The notes below the pieces were generated by a model, which was not told where the DNA came from, did not search any database, and saw only the letters and a program-made list of their open reading frames with translations. Shown piece by piece: positions 55,601 to 64,000 of a stretch of 64,000 nucleotides of DNA. The DNA comes from Marivita hallyeonensis (GTDB taxonomy: Bacteria > Pseudomonadota > Alphaproteobacteria > Rhodobacterales > Rhodobacteraceae): the NCBI RefSeq assembly GCF_900129875.1, contig NZ_FQXC01000004.1:372001-436000 (forward strand). Reading direction: 5' to 3'. Every line of letters starts with the position of its first letter. Positions within the stretch are counted from its first letter, which is position 1. A program made the translations under genes and the position numbers.

Positions 55601-56527
55601 ATGAGTTCAGAAATTCGCCTTGCCTTCGCGCACCCTTCCGAACGCGCCATTGCGACGGCAGACGATGGGCCGGTTGATCGTATCTCGTTGCGGGACCACA
55701 TCGTCGATGTCGAGATCGGCGCCTTTCAGGCCGAACGCGGCACGACGCAACGTGTGTGCTTTAACGTCGTCGTGGAAGTGCAACCGATCGTGGGACATAT
55801 CGACGACGATGTGGACCGTATCCTGTCCTATGATCGGGTCACCGAGGCCATCGCGACAGAGCTTGCGGCGGAACGCCTGAACCTGCTGGAGACGCTGGCC
55901 GAACGCATTGCGGAGCGTATTCTTCTGGAACCGCAAGCATTGCGTGCCTTCGTGCGGATCGAAAAACTGGATCGCGGTCCCGGCGCTCTTGGCGTGGAAA
56001 TCGTTCGATCTCGATCCGACCTGACCGACGCGGCTCAGGATCAAAGCCAGGAGCGACCGCACCCGCGGATCGTCTATGTCTCCAATGCGGCGATTGCATC
56101 GGAGTACATGCATGGCTGGATCGACCAATTGTCAGCAGAAGACGCCCCGTTGATTCTCAGTGTTGGCCTGCCAGATGGCCCGCGGCCCGAGGTCGGGCAT
56201 CCGCTGGCGCAACGACGGATCGATCTTCTGGCCATCGAACAGAACGGCTGGGTTCTGGCGGCGCGGGACACGCGCTGCAAGGTGGTGGCCACGCGAACAG
56301 AGCTCGACTGGGCGATGAAGAATGGCCAGGTCTGCATCTGGGCCCCATCGAAGATCGTGCTGGATGCGGTCGACGGACCGGACGCGGCCCCCACCGATGC
56401 GGTTGACCTCACCGCATGGTTTGCGGCCGAAATGGAGGCCTGTGAGCTCTTGGTGATTGGGTCCGACGCACCCGGCCATACGGATGTTTCAATTCGCAAC
56501 ATCGGTGTCGGCGAAAGCCTGCTTTAA
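55601..56527 (+). CDS. folB: Dihydroneopterin aldolase with C-terminal extension
   Basis: The first 130 residues form the FolB fold: DRISLRDHIVDVEIGAFQAERG, LSYDRVTEAIATELAAERLNLLETLAERIAERIL, reported as residues 26-108, and VRIEKLDRGPGALGVEIVR. The enzyme makes 6-hydroxymethyl-dihydropterin in folate synthesis. Another 170 residues follow, with no recognised domain (VLAARDTRCKVVATRTELDW, IWAPSKIVLDAVDGPDA). It lies 39 bp upstream of folP. A CTGGAGGG ribosome-binding site precedes the ATG. Confidence 0.85.
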   Translation: MSSEIRLAFAHPSERAIATADDGPVDRISLRDHIVDVEIGAFQAERGTTQRVCFNVVVEVQPIVGHIDDDVDRILSYDRVTEAIATELAAERLNLLETLAERIAERILLEPQALRAFVRIEKLDRGPGALGVEIVRSRSDLTDAAQDQSQERPHPRIVYVSNAAIASEYMHGWIDQLSAEDAPLILSVGLPDGPRPEVGHPLAQRRIDLLAIEQNGWVLAARDTRCKVVATRTELDWAMKNGQVCIWAPSKIVLDAVDGPDAAPTDAVDLTAWFAAEMEACELLVIGSDAPGHTDVSIRNIGVGESLL

Positions 56528-56566
56528 GCAGTTGCCAAAATCCCGATTGCGGATCATGCAAGCGCC

Positions 56567-57577
56567 ATGACCACCTACTACCGAGCTTTGCCGCGTGCCG
56601 CGATCGACCGCCCGATGTCTGCCGTGCCATTGGCCGGCGGCGCGCTTTGGTTTTCCGACATCCTTGCGATGACGCGCGAGGGCGACGTCGAGGTTCTGGC
56701 CCCGGCGGATCTGCCGACTGATGTTCTGGATCGCCTGACCGCGCGGCGCGCGCCGGTCGCCGAATGCGATCTGCGGCGCCCTGTCCTGATGGGGATCTTG
56801 AATGTCACGCCAGACAGCTTTTCGGACGGCGGGCGGTTTGCCGACACAGACGATGCGGTTGACCAAGCGCGTGCCATGGTCGCGGCGGGGGCCGGGATCA
56901 TCGACGTCGGCGGCGAAAGCACGCGGCCGGGTGCGGACACCGTGGACGTCGACGAAGAGATCTCCCGTGTCGTGCATCCGATCTCGGTTATCCATGCCGG
57001 GTTGGATGTGGCGATTTCGATCGACACACGGAAGGCGGCGGTCGCGGAACGTGCATTGGACGCGGGCGCGGCGCTGGTGAACGACGTGTCGGGCTTTACC
57101 TTCGACGCGAACCTTGCGCCGCTTTGCGCAAAGCGCGGCGTGCCGGTCTGTGTGATGCATGCGCAGGGCGATCCCCAGACGATGCAAAACGCGCCGCAAT
57201 ACGATGATGTACGCTTTGACGTGTACGATTTCCTCGAAGCGCGGATCGCGTTTCTGGAGGGGCTGGGTCTTGCTCGGTCGCAGATCGTTGTCGACCCCGG
57301 CATCGGGTTCGGAAAGACGTTGGACCATAACCTGTCGCTTTTGCGGGATATTTCGCTGTTCCACAGCCTTGGATGCGCGATCCTTTTGGGCGCGTCGCGC
57401 AAGAAATTCATTGGCACGATTTCCGGCGCTGACATCGCGGACACACGTGTGGCCGGATCGGTATCGGTGGCCTTGCATGCGGCGGCACAAGGGGTGCAGA
57501 TTCTGAGGGTGCATGATGTGCCCGAAACGGCGCAGGCCCTGGCGCTCTGGCGCGCGGTAGACTTTGGAGAGATCTGA
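56567..57577 (+). CDS. folP: Dihydropteroate synthase
   Basis: This 336-residue TIM-barrel enzyme condenses the pterin with p-aminobenzoate. Both signatures are clear: [18 protein letters not shown] near residue 74 and [17 protein letters not shown] near residue 108, with LVNDVSGF and GIGFGKT further on. The N-terminus has about 70 extra residues compared with the shortest bacterial forms. The stop overlaps the glmM start by one base. Confidence 0.96.
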   Translation: MTTYYRALPRAAIDRPMSAVPLAGGALWFSDILAMTREGDVEVLAPADLPTDVLDRLTARRAPVAECDLRRPVLMGILNVTPDSFSDGGRFADTDDAVDQARAMVAAGAGIIDVGGESTRPGADTVDVDEEISRVVHPISVIHAGLDVAISIDTRKAAVAERALDAGAALVNDVSGFTFDANLAPLCAKRGVPVCVMHAQGDPQTMQNAPQYDDVRFDVYDFLEARIAFLEGLGLARSQIVVDPGIGFGKTLDHNLSLLRDISLFHSLGCAILLGASRKKFIGTISGADIADTRVAGSVSVALHAAAQGVQILRVHDVPETAQALALWRAVDFGEI

Positions 57578-58920
57578 TGGTGCGGAAGCTTTTCGGAACC
57601 GACGGGGTGCGCGGCACGGCCAACATTCATCCGATGACCGTTGAGATGGCAGTGCGGATCGGTGCCGCCGTCGGCCGGCATTTTCGAAGCGATTCCAGAG
57701 GCGTACACCGCGTTGTTATCGGGAAAGATACGCGCCTTTCAGGCTACATGTTCGAAAACGCACTGACCGCCGGGCTGACTTCAACGGGCATGAACGTGCT
57801 GCTCCTGGGCCCCGTGCCGACGCCCGCCGTCGGTTTGCTGACGCCCTCCATGCGCGCCGATCTGGGCATCATGATTTCGGCCAGCCACAACCCGGCCAAT
57901 GACAACGGCATCAAATTCTTCGGCCCCGACGGGTTCAAGCTGTCGGATGCGGATGAGGCCGAGATCGAGGCGTTGATCGACACCGGCGTGGAGCCTGCGC
58001 AGGCCAGCAATATCGGCCGTGCCAAGCGGATCGACGATGGTCGGTTCCGTTACCAAGAGCGGGTGAAATCGACCTTTCCGGCGGGCATGCGTCTGGACGG
58101 CCTGAAGGTGGTTCTCGATTGCGCGAACGGCGCTGCCTACAAGGCCGCGCCGGAAGTTCTTTGGGAACTGGGCGCGGAAGTCATTCCCTTCGGTGTGACG
58201 CCGAACGGGACGAATATCAACGAAGGCTGCGGATCGACCAATCCGCAACTGGCTGCCGCAGCCGTGATTGCGCATGGGGCGGATATCGGCATCTGCCTCG
58301 ATGGTGACGCGGATCGCGTGATCCTGATCGATGAGACCGGCCAGGTCGCGGATGGCGACCAGATCATGGCGCTGATGGCCGCGCGATGGGCCGAGGAAGA
58401 GCGTCTGCGCGATGGCGTGCTGGTGGCGACGGTGATGTCGAACCTTGGGCTGGAGCGGTTTCTCGACGGTCGCGGGCTGCGGCTGGAACGGACTGGTGTC
58501 GGGGACCGCTATGTCGTCGAGGCAATGCGGCGGGGCGGCTGGAACCTGGGTGGGGAGCAATCCGGCCATATCGTGATGACCGATTTCGCCACAACCGGCG
58601 ACGGGCTTATGGCCGCGCTGCAATTCCTGGCCGAGATGTGCCGCACCGAGCAGCCCGCAAGCGTCTTGGCGCGGAGTTTTGACCCGGTGCCGCAACTTCT
58701 GAAGAACGTGCGCTATGCGGCGGGCGCGACGCCGCTGGAGGCGCAATCGGTGCAGTCGGCCATTGCGGATGCCGAGGCCCGGTTGAACGGCAGCGGGCGG
58801 TTACTCATCCGAAAGTCGGGGACCGAGCCGTTGATCCGCGTGATGGCGGAATGCGAGGACGAGGGGCTGCTGACCGAGGTGGTGGACACGATCGTTGCAG
58901 AGGTGAGCGCGGCGGTCTGA
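57577..58920 (+). CDS. glmM: Phosphoglucosamine mutase
   Basis: This 447-residue enzyme converts glucosamine 6-phosphate to glucosamine 1-phosphate for cell wall synthesis. It has [12 protein letters not shown] at the N-terminus, the phosphoserine loop [17 protein letters not shown] with the active Ser at 103, the metal loop DGDADR and the C-terminal phosphate-binding [12 protein letters not shown]. The folP-glmM order is common in proteobacteria. Confidence 0.97.
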   Translation: MVRKLFGTDGVRGTANIHPMTVEMAVRIGAAVGRHFRSDSRGVHRVVIGKDTRLSGYMFENALTAGLTSTGMNVLLLGPVPTPAVGLLTPSMRADLGIMISASHNPANDNGIKFFGPDGFKLSDADEAEIEALIDTGVEPAQASNIGRAKRIDDGRFRYQERVKSTFPAGMRLDGLKVVLDCANGAAYKAAPEVLWELGAEVIPFGVTPNGTNINEGCGSTNPQLAAAAVIAHGADIGICLDGDADRVILIDETGQVADGDQIMALMAARWAEEERLRDGVLVATVMSNLGLERFLDGRGLRLERTGVGDRYVVEAMRRGGWNLGGEQSGHIVMTDFATTGDGLMAALQFLAEMCRTEQPASVLARSFDPVPQLLKNVRYAAGATPLEAQSVQSAIADAEARLNGSGRLLIRKSGTEPLIRVMAECEDEGLLTEVVDTIVAEVSAAV

Positions 58921-58972
58921 GGATGCGCGGACGCGTCCTCGCGTTGGCATGGCCGCAAACACCTCCCTTTGA

Positions 58973-59911
58973 TCAATCCGCCGCGAAGATCGCCTGCACG
59001 ATCGCGGCATCGAGGGCGACCATCGCCTCCCACTCCACACAGGCGTCGTAAGCGACCACAACCCGCCAGCCATTGAAGAACCCGACCACGTAGCTGCCCA
59101 CGTTGAGCCTTTCGGGAAAACAGAGCGCGCCGAAATGCCAGTAATTCGACCCGCCCCTCATGCTGCGCGCCAGCATGCCGCGTTCGTAGACCGCACCCCC
59201 GCCGAGATCGGCCATGGGTTCGTCGCGCGTGGGATCGGATGTGTCGAACCAGTGCGCATGAAAGCGGAGATAGTCGTCGGCGGTCATTGACCAGCCGCCC
59301 CAGGACAGAAATGCGCCCGAGACCGGCGACGGCGCCGCCGCCACCCCGGCTGTGTCCAGCACACGGGCGCGGCAGGCCGCCTCGTACGTGTCTTGCGTCA
59401 CGTTTTCGATCACGAGGGCAAGCAGTGCGAAATTGTCGTTCGAGTAGACATGGACGTCCTGCGGGCCCTGTGGCGCTTTGCGCGTGCGCATCTTGGTCAC
59501 GATTGCATCTGCCCGGTGCCGTGGATCGCCCAGCCAGGCGCTCATGTGGCGCTGGGTCGCGTCCTCTATGACGCCGCTTTCGTGGGTGACGAGGTCTCCG
59601 ACGGTCATCTCGTCGAACCCGGGCACGAAAAGCGACACCGGATCGGCCCAGCGCAGTTTTCTGTCCGCGACAAGATCGGCAACGCAGACCGCCGTGATGG
59701 CTTTCGACAGGCTGGCCAGTTCGACCGGCCGAGCCGTGGGCAGACCAAGATCAATGGTTTGGATCGCGCCGTCCGGGGATTGCATCGCCACGACGCCCGA
59801 GGCGTCCCGTTCCGTCAGCCAGCCCTGCACCGCATCCGCGACGCCATTGGCGGTTTGCGCCGTTGCGCCGCACGCGATCCAGACGAGGATTGCGGCGGCG
59901 CGGAGGTACAT
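58973..59911 (-). CDS. Secreted serine hydrolase of the beta-lactamase/class C family
   Basis: This 312-residue protein has a short signal peptide ([15 protein letters not shown]) and the penicillin-binding motifs SLSK (Ser67, Lys70) and YSN (Tyr156). It is probably a periplasmic esterase or DD-peptidase rather than a true beta-lactamase; a clear KTG box was not found. Its start shares one base with the proS stop, so the two genes form a unit. It is convergent with glmM. Confidence 0.82.
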   Translation of the reverse strand: MYLRAAAILVWIACGATAQTANGVADAVQGWLTERDASGVVAMQSPDGAIQTIDLGLPTARPVELASLSKAITAVCVADLVADRKLRWADPVSLFVPGFDEMTVGDLVTHESGVIEDATQRHMSAWLGDPRHRADAIVTKMRTRKAPQGPQDVHVYSNDNFALLALVIENVTQDTYEAACRARVLDTAGVAAAPSPVSGAFLSWGGWSMTADDYLRFHAHWFDTSDPTRDEPMADLGGGAVYERGMLARSMRGGSNYWHFGALCFPERLNVGSYVVGFFNGWRVVVAYDACVEWEAMVALDAAIVQAIFAAD

Positions 59912-61254
59912 CAGGCGGTGGCCTTGCCGTAGATTTCCGCGACCCGTGCGACGGCCTGCTCGGGCGGCAGTTCTTCGCTTTCGCCGGTGCGGCGGGAGGT
60001 CAATTCGACCACGCCGTTCTTGAGCCCTCGTGGGCCGACGGTGATGCGCCAGGGCAGACCGATCAGGTCCATGGTGGCAAACTTGCCCCCTGCCCGTTCA
60101 TCGCGGTCGTCGTAGAGCGGCTCCAGTCCCAGCGCGGTGAGGCTGGCATAGAGCGCGTCGCAGGCAGCGTCCGCCTGTTCATCGCCTTGCCGCAGGTTGA
60201 CGATACCGCAGTGGAACGGGGTCACGCCTTCGGGCCAGATGATGCCGTTGTCGTCATGGCTGGCTTCGATGATTGCGCCCAAAAGGCGGCTGACGCCGAT
60301 GCCGTGCGAGCCCATATGGACCGGCACTCGGTTGCCGTCCGCGTCAGCAACGTTCGCCCCCATGGCGTCCGAGTATTTTGTGCCGAAGTAGAAGATTTGG
60401 CCAACCTCGATGCCGCGCGCTGTGCGCTGGCGGTCGGCGGGAACCTTGGCGAACTCCGCCTGGTCATGGGTTTCATCGGTGCGCGCGTAGCGCGAGGTGA
60501 ATTCTTCGAGCACGGCCTGGCACTGGTCCACGTTGTCGTAGTCGATCTCGCGGTCACCGAATTTCAGATCGGTGATCTCGCTGTCGTAGAACACTTCGGA
60601 TTCGCCCGTTTCGGCAAGCACGAGGAATTCGTGGGTATCGTCACCGCCGATGGGACCTGAATCGGCGCGCATCGGGATCGCTTGCAGACCCATGCGTTCG
60701 TAAGTGCGCAGGTAGCTGACAAGGTGACGATTGTAGGCGTGCAGCGCGTCTTCCTTGGTGAGGTCGAAATTGTAGCCATCCTTCATCAGGAATTCGCGGC
60801 CGCGCATGACGCCGAAACGCGGACGGATCTCGTCGCGGAATTTCCACTGGATGTGGTAGAGCGTCAGCGGCAGGTCCTTGTAGCTGCTGACATGGCTGCG
60901 GAAGATGTCGGTGATCAGCTCTTCGTTGGTGGGGCCGTAGAGCATGTCACGGTCGTGTCGGTCGCGGACGCGGAGCATTTCGGGGCCGTAGGCATCGTAG
61001 CGCCCGGATTCGCGCCAAAGGTCCGCCGATTGCAGCGTCGGCATCAGCATCGGGATATGGCCCGCGCGCACCTGTTCCTCGTGCACGATGTTTTCGATGT
61101 TTTTCAGCACCTTGTAGCCCAGCGGCAGCCACGAGTAGATGCCTGCGCTGGCCTGCTTGATCATCCCTGCGCGCAGCATCAGGCGGTGGCTCACAATCTG
61201 CGCCTCGGCGGGCGTTTCTTTGAGGACAGGCAGGAAGTAGCGGGACAGGCGCAT
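59911..61254 (-). CDS. proS: Proline-tRNA ligase (short alphaproteobacterial form)
   Basis: This 447-residue class II synthetase starts [18 protein letters not shown]. It has motif 2 in [30 protein letters not shown] and motif 3 in [19 protein letters not shown], the first given as residues about 135-164. It lacks the large editing insertion, as is typical of Rhodobacteraceae. The ATG at 61254 is preferred over a GTG four codons upstream. Confidence 0.97.
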   Translation of the reverse strand: MRLSRYFLPVLKETPAEAQIVSHRLMLRAGMIKQASAGIYSWLPLGYKVLKNIENIVHEEQVRAGHIPMLMPTLQSADLWRESGRYDAYGPEMLRVRDRHDRDMLYGPTNEELITDIFRSHVSSYKDLPLTLYHIQWKFRDEIRPRFGVMRGREFLMKDGYNFDLTKEDALHAYNRHLVSYLRTYERMGLQAIPMRADSGPIGGDDTHEFLVLAETGESEVFYDSEITDLKFGDREIDYDNVDQCQAVLEEFTSRYARTDETHDQAEFAKVPADRQRTARGIEVGQIFYFGTKYSDAMGANVADADGNRVPVHMGSHGIGVSRLLGAIIEASHDDNGIIWPEGVTPFHCGIVNLRQGDEQADAACDALYASLTALGLEPLYDDRDERAGGKFATMDLIGLPWRITVGPRGLKNGVVELTSRRTGESEELPPEQAVARVAEIYGKATA

Positions 61255-61410
61255 GGGTGTTCTCACTTTGGCGTTTGGGTTGTCCTAGCTGGTTGGGTGA
61301 ATTCGGACAAGACCGACGGTCGGTTCAAAGCAGTCCAAAGCTACGAACGCGCAGTGCAACCCGAGTTCTTGGAGTTGGCAGTGTGAATAAACCCGGTTAC
61401 GTTTCGCCCG

Positions 61411-62079
61411 ATGGCGTTTCAACTAACCACAGAAAAACCTTCAGTGACGTTTGTCATCCCACGCGGTATGCCGAATAGGCTGGCCGCGTCATTGCCGGGG
61501 CATTGGTCGAGTGTCATTGACATCTCTTCCAATTGTCCGGGGAGTTCTTCGATACACGGCGGAGTGCACCTAGTCATCAGCGAATTCAGTTCCGGGAATT
61601 ACAGTGGCTGGGTCGACACCGGAAAAGCCGAAGCCGTGGCCGTCTCGGGATTGACCAGTTGCGGTGCCGCTATAATGATTAGCAGTGGTCTGGAAAGGAT
61701 GGCTGCAGCGCATATGAGCGGTGACGTCCAATTCAACGAGGAGTGGTGCGCCAAATTGGGCTACACCGCGCCCGACGCAGCGAGTTCCTCAACGGCTCCT
61801 ACCGCGAACCCAGCACTTCCGTTCCTGATTTTGGCAACGGGTCCCGAAGGTGGTTTAAATGCTGAGGCTGTACTGCGAAGATACGCAAAAGCACTGCGTC
61901 TGCTGTTGATGCCTAATCGTGTAATCTTCGTCAAAGGCGCTAGGTCAGTGCTCGCGTGCCGTAGCGACGACGGACACAGTGTAATCGTTCACGCACAAAG
62001 AGACGTCCATTGTCCCGAACCGCCCAAAAAGACACGCAAACCCGGGAAATTCAAAAATCTCTTCTCGCGCAAAACTTGA
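61411..62079 (+). CDS. Orphan protein with a CheD-like Cys/His pair
   Basis: This 222-residue protein matches no family I recognise with confidence. SGLTSCGAAIMISSGLERMA followed by AAHM places Cys84 and His101 17 residues apart. CheD glutamine deamidases have the same spacing, and related Cys/His pairs occur in CNF- and BLF1-type deamidase toxins. The C-terminus is a basic tail (KKTRKPGKFKNLFSRKT) after a Cys-rich segment. Apparent GC is lower than in proS and the permease next to it, suggesting transfer. No good ribosome-binding site precedes the ATG. Deamidase function is a hypothesis. Confidence 0.6.
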   Translation: MAFQLTTEKPSVTFVIPRGMPNRLAASLPGHWSSVIDISSNCPGSSSIHGGVHLVISEFSSGNYSGWVDTGKAEAVAVSGLTSCGAAIMISSGLERMAAAHMSGDVQFNEEWCAKLGYTAPDAASSSTAPTANPALPFLILATGPEGGLNAEAVLRRYAKALRLLLMPNRVIFVKGARSVLACRSDDGHSVIVHAQRDVHCPEPPKKTRKPGKFKNLFSRKT

Positions 62080-62130
62080 AACCCGGGCAACAAGGCGCGA
62101 TGTAGGACCAAAGCCAGAGAGGCAGGGCAC

Positions 62131-63198
62131 ATGGCACTCCCGGCACGGGATCAGTTGAAATATTGGGGCGTCGCGGCGGCCGTGTTTGCGGTGGTGCTGT
62201 GGTTCCTGGGGGACGTGCTCTTGCCCTTCGTGCTGGGCGGGGCGATTGCCTATTTCCTCGATCCGGTGGCGGACCGGTTGGAGAAGATGGGGCTGAGCCG
62301 GGTGACGGCGACGTTGATCATCACGGTGGTCTGCATCCTTGCCTTCGTGATCCTGCTTTTGCTGGTCATACCGGCGCTGGTGGATCAGGCGGTGGATCTG
62401 TTCAACGTGGCGCCGACGGTCTTTGGCAACCTGCGCGATTTCCTGATCGCGCGGTTCCCGGACATCATGGATGTGGAAAGCCCGCTGCGGCAGTCGCTGG
62501 TGTCTGTGGGCGAGACCATTCAGGCGCGGGGTGGAGAGCTTCTCAACACGGTGCTGAGCTCGGCCGCGGGGATCATCAATATCGTCATGCTCTTCGTGAT
62601 CGTGCCGGTGGTTTCGGTGTACCTGCTTCTGGATTGGGACCGGATGGTGTCCCGGATCGACGAGCTGTTGCCACGCGATCATGCGCCGACGATCCGCAGA
62701 CTGGCCGCCGATATCGACAGGACGCTGGCGAGTTTCATTCGCGGCATGGGTACCGTTTGTATCATCCTCGGCACGTATTACGCCGTCGCTCTGATGATGA
62801 TCGGTCTGCAGTTCGGTCTGGTTGTCGGATTCGTGGCCGGTCTGGTGACCTTCATCCCCTACCTGGGCGCGCTGATTGGCGGGGCGCTCGCGATCGGTCT
62901 GGCGCTGTTCCAGTTCTGGGGCGATTGGGTGTCGATTGCGCTTGTGGCCGGTGTCTTTGTGCTGGGCCAGGTGATCGAGGGCAATGTGCTGACGCCCAAG
63001 CTTGTGGGGTCGTCCGTCGGACTGCACCCTGTCTGGCTCATTCTGGCGCTGTCGGTCTTCGGGACGCTTTTCGGCTTTGTCGGCATGCTGGTGGCAGTGC
63101 CGGTCGCGGCGGCGATTGGCGTGGTCGCGCGGTTCGCGGCGGACCAGTACAAATCGAGCCGGCTGTATCGCGGGTTGAGTGATCAGGACCCGGAGTGA
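62131..63198 (+). CDS. AI-2E/PerM-family transporter
   Basis: This 355-residue membrane protein has about seven hydrophobic segments and the AI-2E family layout: LWFLGDVLLPFVLGGAIAYFLDPVADRLEKMG near the N-terminus (residues 23-54), then a soluble middle part, and FIPYLGALIGGALAIGLALFQFW and LVGSSVGLHPVWLILAL near the end. The transported substrate is unknown. It overlaps hdaA by one base (TGATG). Confidence 0.9.
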   Translation: MALPARDQLKYWGVAAAVFAVVLWFLGDVLLPFVLGGAIAYFLDPVADRLEKMGLSRVTATLIITVVCILAFVILLLLVIPALVDQAVDLFNVAPTVFGNLRDFLIARFPDIMDVESPLRQSLVSVGETIQARGGELLNTVLSSAAGIINIVMLFVIVPVVSVYLLLDWDRMVSRIDELLPRDHAPTIRRLAADIDRTLASFIRGMGTVCIILGTYYAVALMMIGLQFGLVVGFVAGLVTFIPYLGALIGGALAIGLALFQFWGDWVSIALVAGVFVLGQVIEGNVLTPKLVGSSVGLHPVWLILALSVFGTLFGFVGMLVAVPVAAAIGVVARFAADQYKSSRLYRGLSDQDPE

Positions 63199-63893
63199 TG
63201 CACCAACAAATGAAATTTGATATTCCGGCGCGGCCCGCGCTGGGACGGGGCGATTTTTACGTGACCGAAAGCAACGCGGTGGCTTTGGGGCTGGTCGATA
63301 CCTGGCCGCACTGGCCCGAGGGCAAGCTGCTTTTGGTCGGGCCGGAAGGCGCAGGCAAGACGCATCTGGCGCATGTCTGGTGCGCGGAGAGCGGTGCGCG
63401 AATGGTGGCGTCGCGCGACCTTGGCCAATTGGACATGGCAGGCGTCTGTTCCGGGTCGGTCTGCGTTGAGGATGTCGAACGCGTCGCGGGGGATCGGACC
63501 GCCGAAGAGGCCCTGTTCCACCTGCATAATCTGGTGCTGGCGAATGGGTACACCCTTTTGATGACCGCCACATCGGTGCCGAGCGTCTGGGGGTTGGACC
63601 TGCCGGACCTGGTCAGCCGGATGGTGGCGACCACCGTGGCCAAGGTATCACCGCCCGATGACATCCTGTTGTCGGCGGTTTTGGCCAAACTGTTCGCCGA
63701 CCGTCAGATCGTACCTCTGGCCGATGTGATCCCATATCTCGTGCGCTGGATGCCCCGATCTTTTGCCGCGGCGGGTCAGGTTGTGGCGCATCTGGACCGC
63801 GCGGCACTGGGCACTCCGAAGGGTGTGACCCGGACGCTCGCCCGTCAGGCATTGGCAGAGCTTGAATTCCCGGACGAAACCGCGCCAGAATAG
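63198..63893 (+). CDS. HdaA-type DnaA regulatory protein
   Basis: This 231-residue AAA+ protein resembles DnaA domain III. Walker A is GPEGAGKT at residues 48-55, and a diverged Walker B lies in SVCVEDVERV. It lacks the DnaA DNA-binding domain. In Caulobacter and relatives HdaA works with the sliding clamp to convert DnaA-ATP to the inactive ADP form after replication starts. The position between a PerM-type permease and a following gene is typical of the group. Confidence 0.88.
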   Translation: MHQQMKFDIPARPALGRGDFYVTESNAVALGLVDTWPHWPEGKLLLVGPEGAGKTHLAHVWCAESGARMVASRDLGQLDMAGVCSGSVCVEDVERVAGDRTAEEALFHLHNLVLANGYTLLMTATSVPSVWGLDLPDLVSRMVATTVAKVSPPDDILLSAVLAKLFADRQIVPLADVIPYLVRWMPRSFAAAGQVVAHLDRAALGTPKGVTRTLARQALAELEFPDETAPE

Positions 63894-63946
63894 CGGCTCT
63901 TCTGATCCGTCACCTCTGTGTCACTTTTCGCCCTTAAGGGACGCCC

Positions 63947-64000
63947 ATGAACGCCGCCGACTATCTGAAAGCCCCCCGCCCCGCGCCGACCGAGTTCCCG
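63947..64000 (+). CDS. Start of a gene cut by the right edge (possibly polyphosphate kinase)
   Basis: An ATG at 63947 opens a frame of 18 codons (MNAADYLKAPRPAPTEFP) that runs off the window. AAGGGACG lies eight bases upstream as a ribosome-binding site. In many Rhodobacteraceae a polyphosphate kinase gene follows hdaA; the identity is inferred from this neighbourhood only. Confidence 0.4.
   Translation, partial: MNAADYLKAPRPAPTEFP

Noticed and set aside
61945-63573. 542-codon minus-strand frame rich in Arg and His
   Set aside because: It is antisense to the PerM-type permease and part of hdaA, and its composition is typical of a shadow frame.

Overview
The window looks like chromosomal DNA of a marine alphaproteobacterium of the Rhodobacteraceae (Roseobacter group). 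This rests on the GC-rich coding bias, the gene content (a Hint-domain secreted protein, an HdaA-type DnaA regulator behind a PerM-type permease, the short form of ProS, a glyQ-fkbM-DUF6446-glyS-PPDK-like order, bolA beside a C-terminal J-domain gene) and intergenic palindromes of a style common in that family. No rRNA, tRNA, CRISPR array, prophage or replication origin was seen.

Left part (1-14.8 kb), mostly housekeeping: a photolyase/cryptochrome-family gene cut by the left edge, pepN, a small P-loop ATPase, an SDR with a coupled membrane protein, a PlsC-type acyltransferase, a lytic transglycosylase, gatB, then a small membrane protein divergent from an HTH/TPR protein with five exact-length 141-bp repeats, a DUF4177 protein, bolA and a J-domain protein.

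Middle part (14.8-38.1 kb), catabolic and of lower apparent GC. First comes a complete L-rhamnose regulon laid out as in Rhizobium: rhaR-rhaS-rhaT-rhaP-rhaQ-rhaU-rhaK on the minus strand and rhaD-rhaI divergent. Between the two arms lies an operator of six half-sites phased at 10 bp. Next are a Gfo/Idh/MocA oxidoreductase, a glutathionyl-hydroquinone reductase with an EamA permease and a LysR regulator, and a second catabolic unit: LysR, a haloacetate-dehalogenase-type hydrolase and a tartrate/D-malate-type dehydrogenase, divergent from a tripartite tricarboxylate transporter (tctC-tctA-tctB). An IS110-family element with a stop codon inside its transposase gene follows. This segment is bracketed by two direct copies (24 of 25 bases identical) of a short palindromic repeat and may be an inserted accessory block.

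Right part (38.1-64 kb), again largely core: a class V aminotransferase, a Hint-domain protein with a perfect CtrA-type box upstream, two overlapping Lrp/AsnC regulators divergent from ilvC, an FAD dehydrogenase, a 27-residue membrane ORF, an EamA permease, a protease-like protein that lacks its catalytic triad, the glyQ/glyS operon, a PPDK-like protein, a SleB-type cell wall hydrolase, folB-folP-glmM, a serine hydrolase, proS, an atypical low-GC orphan with a CheD-like Cys/His pair, a PerM permease, hdaA and the first 18 codons of a further gene.

The items most worth a second look are the phased rha operator, the putative dehalogenation/D-malate route with its own transporter, the CheD-like orphan, the T7-tract frameshift at the start of tctC, the CtrA box, and the family of palindromes that keep loop and tail while the stem sequence changes.
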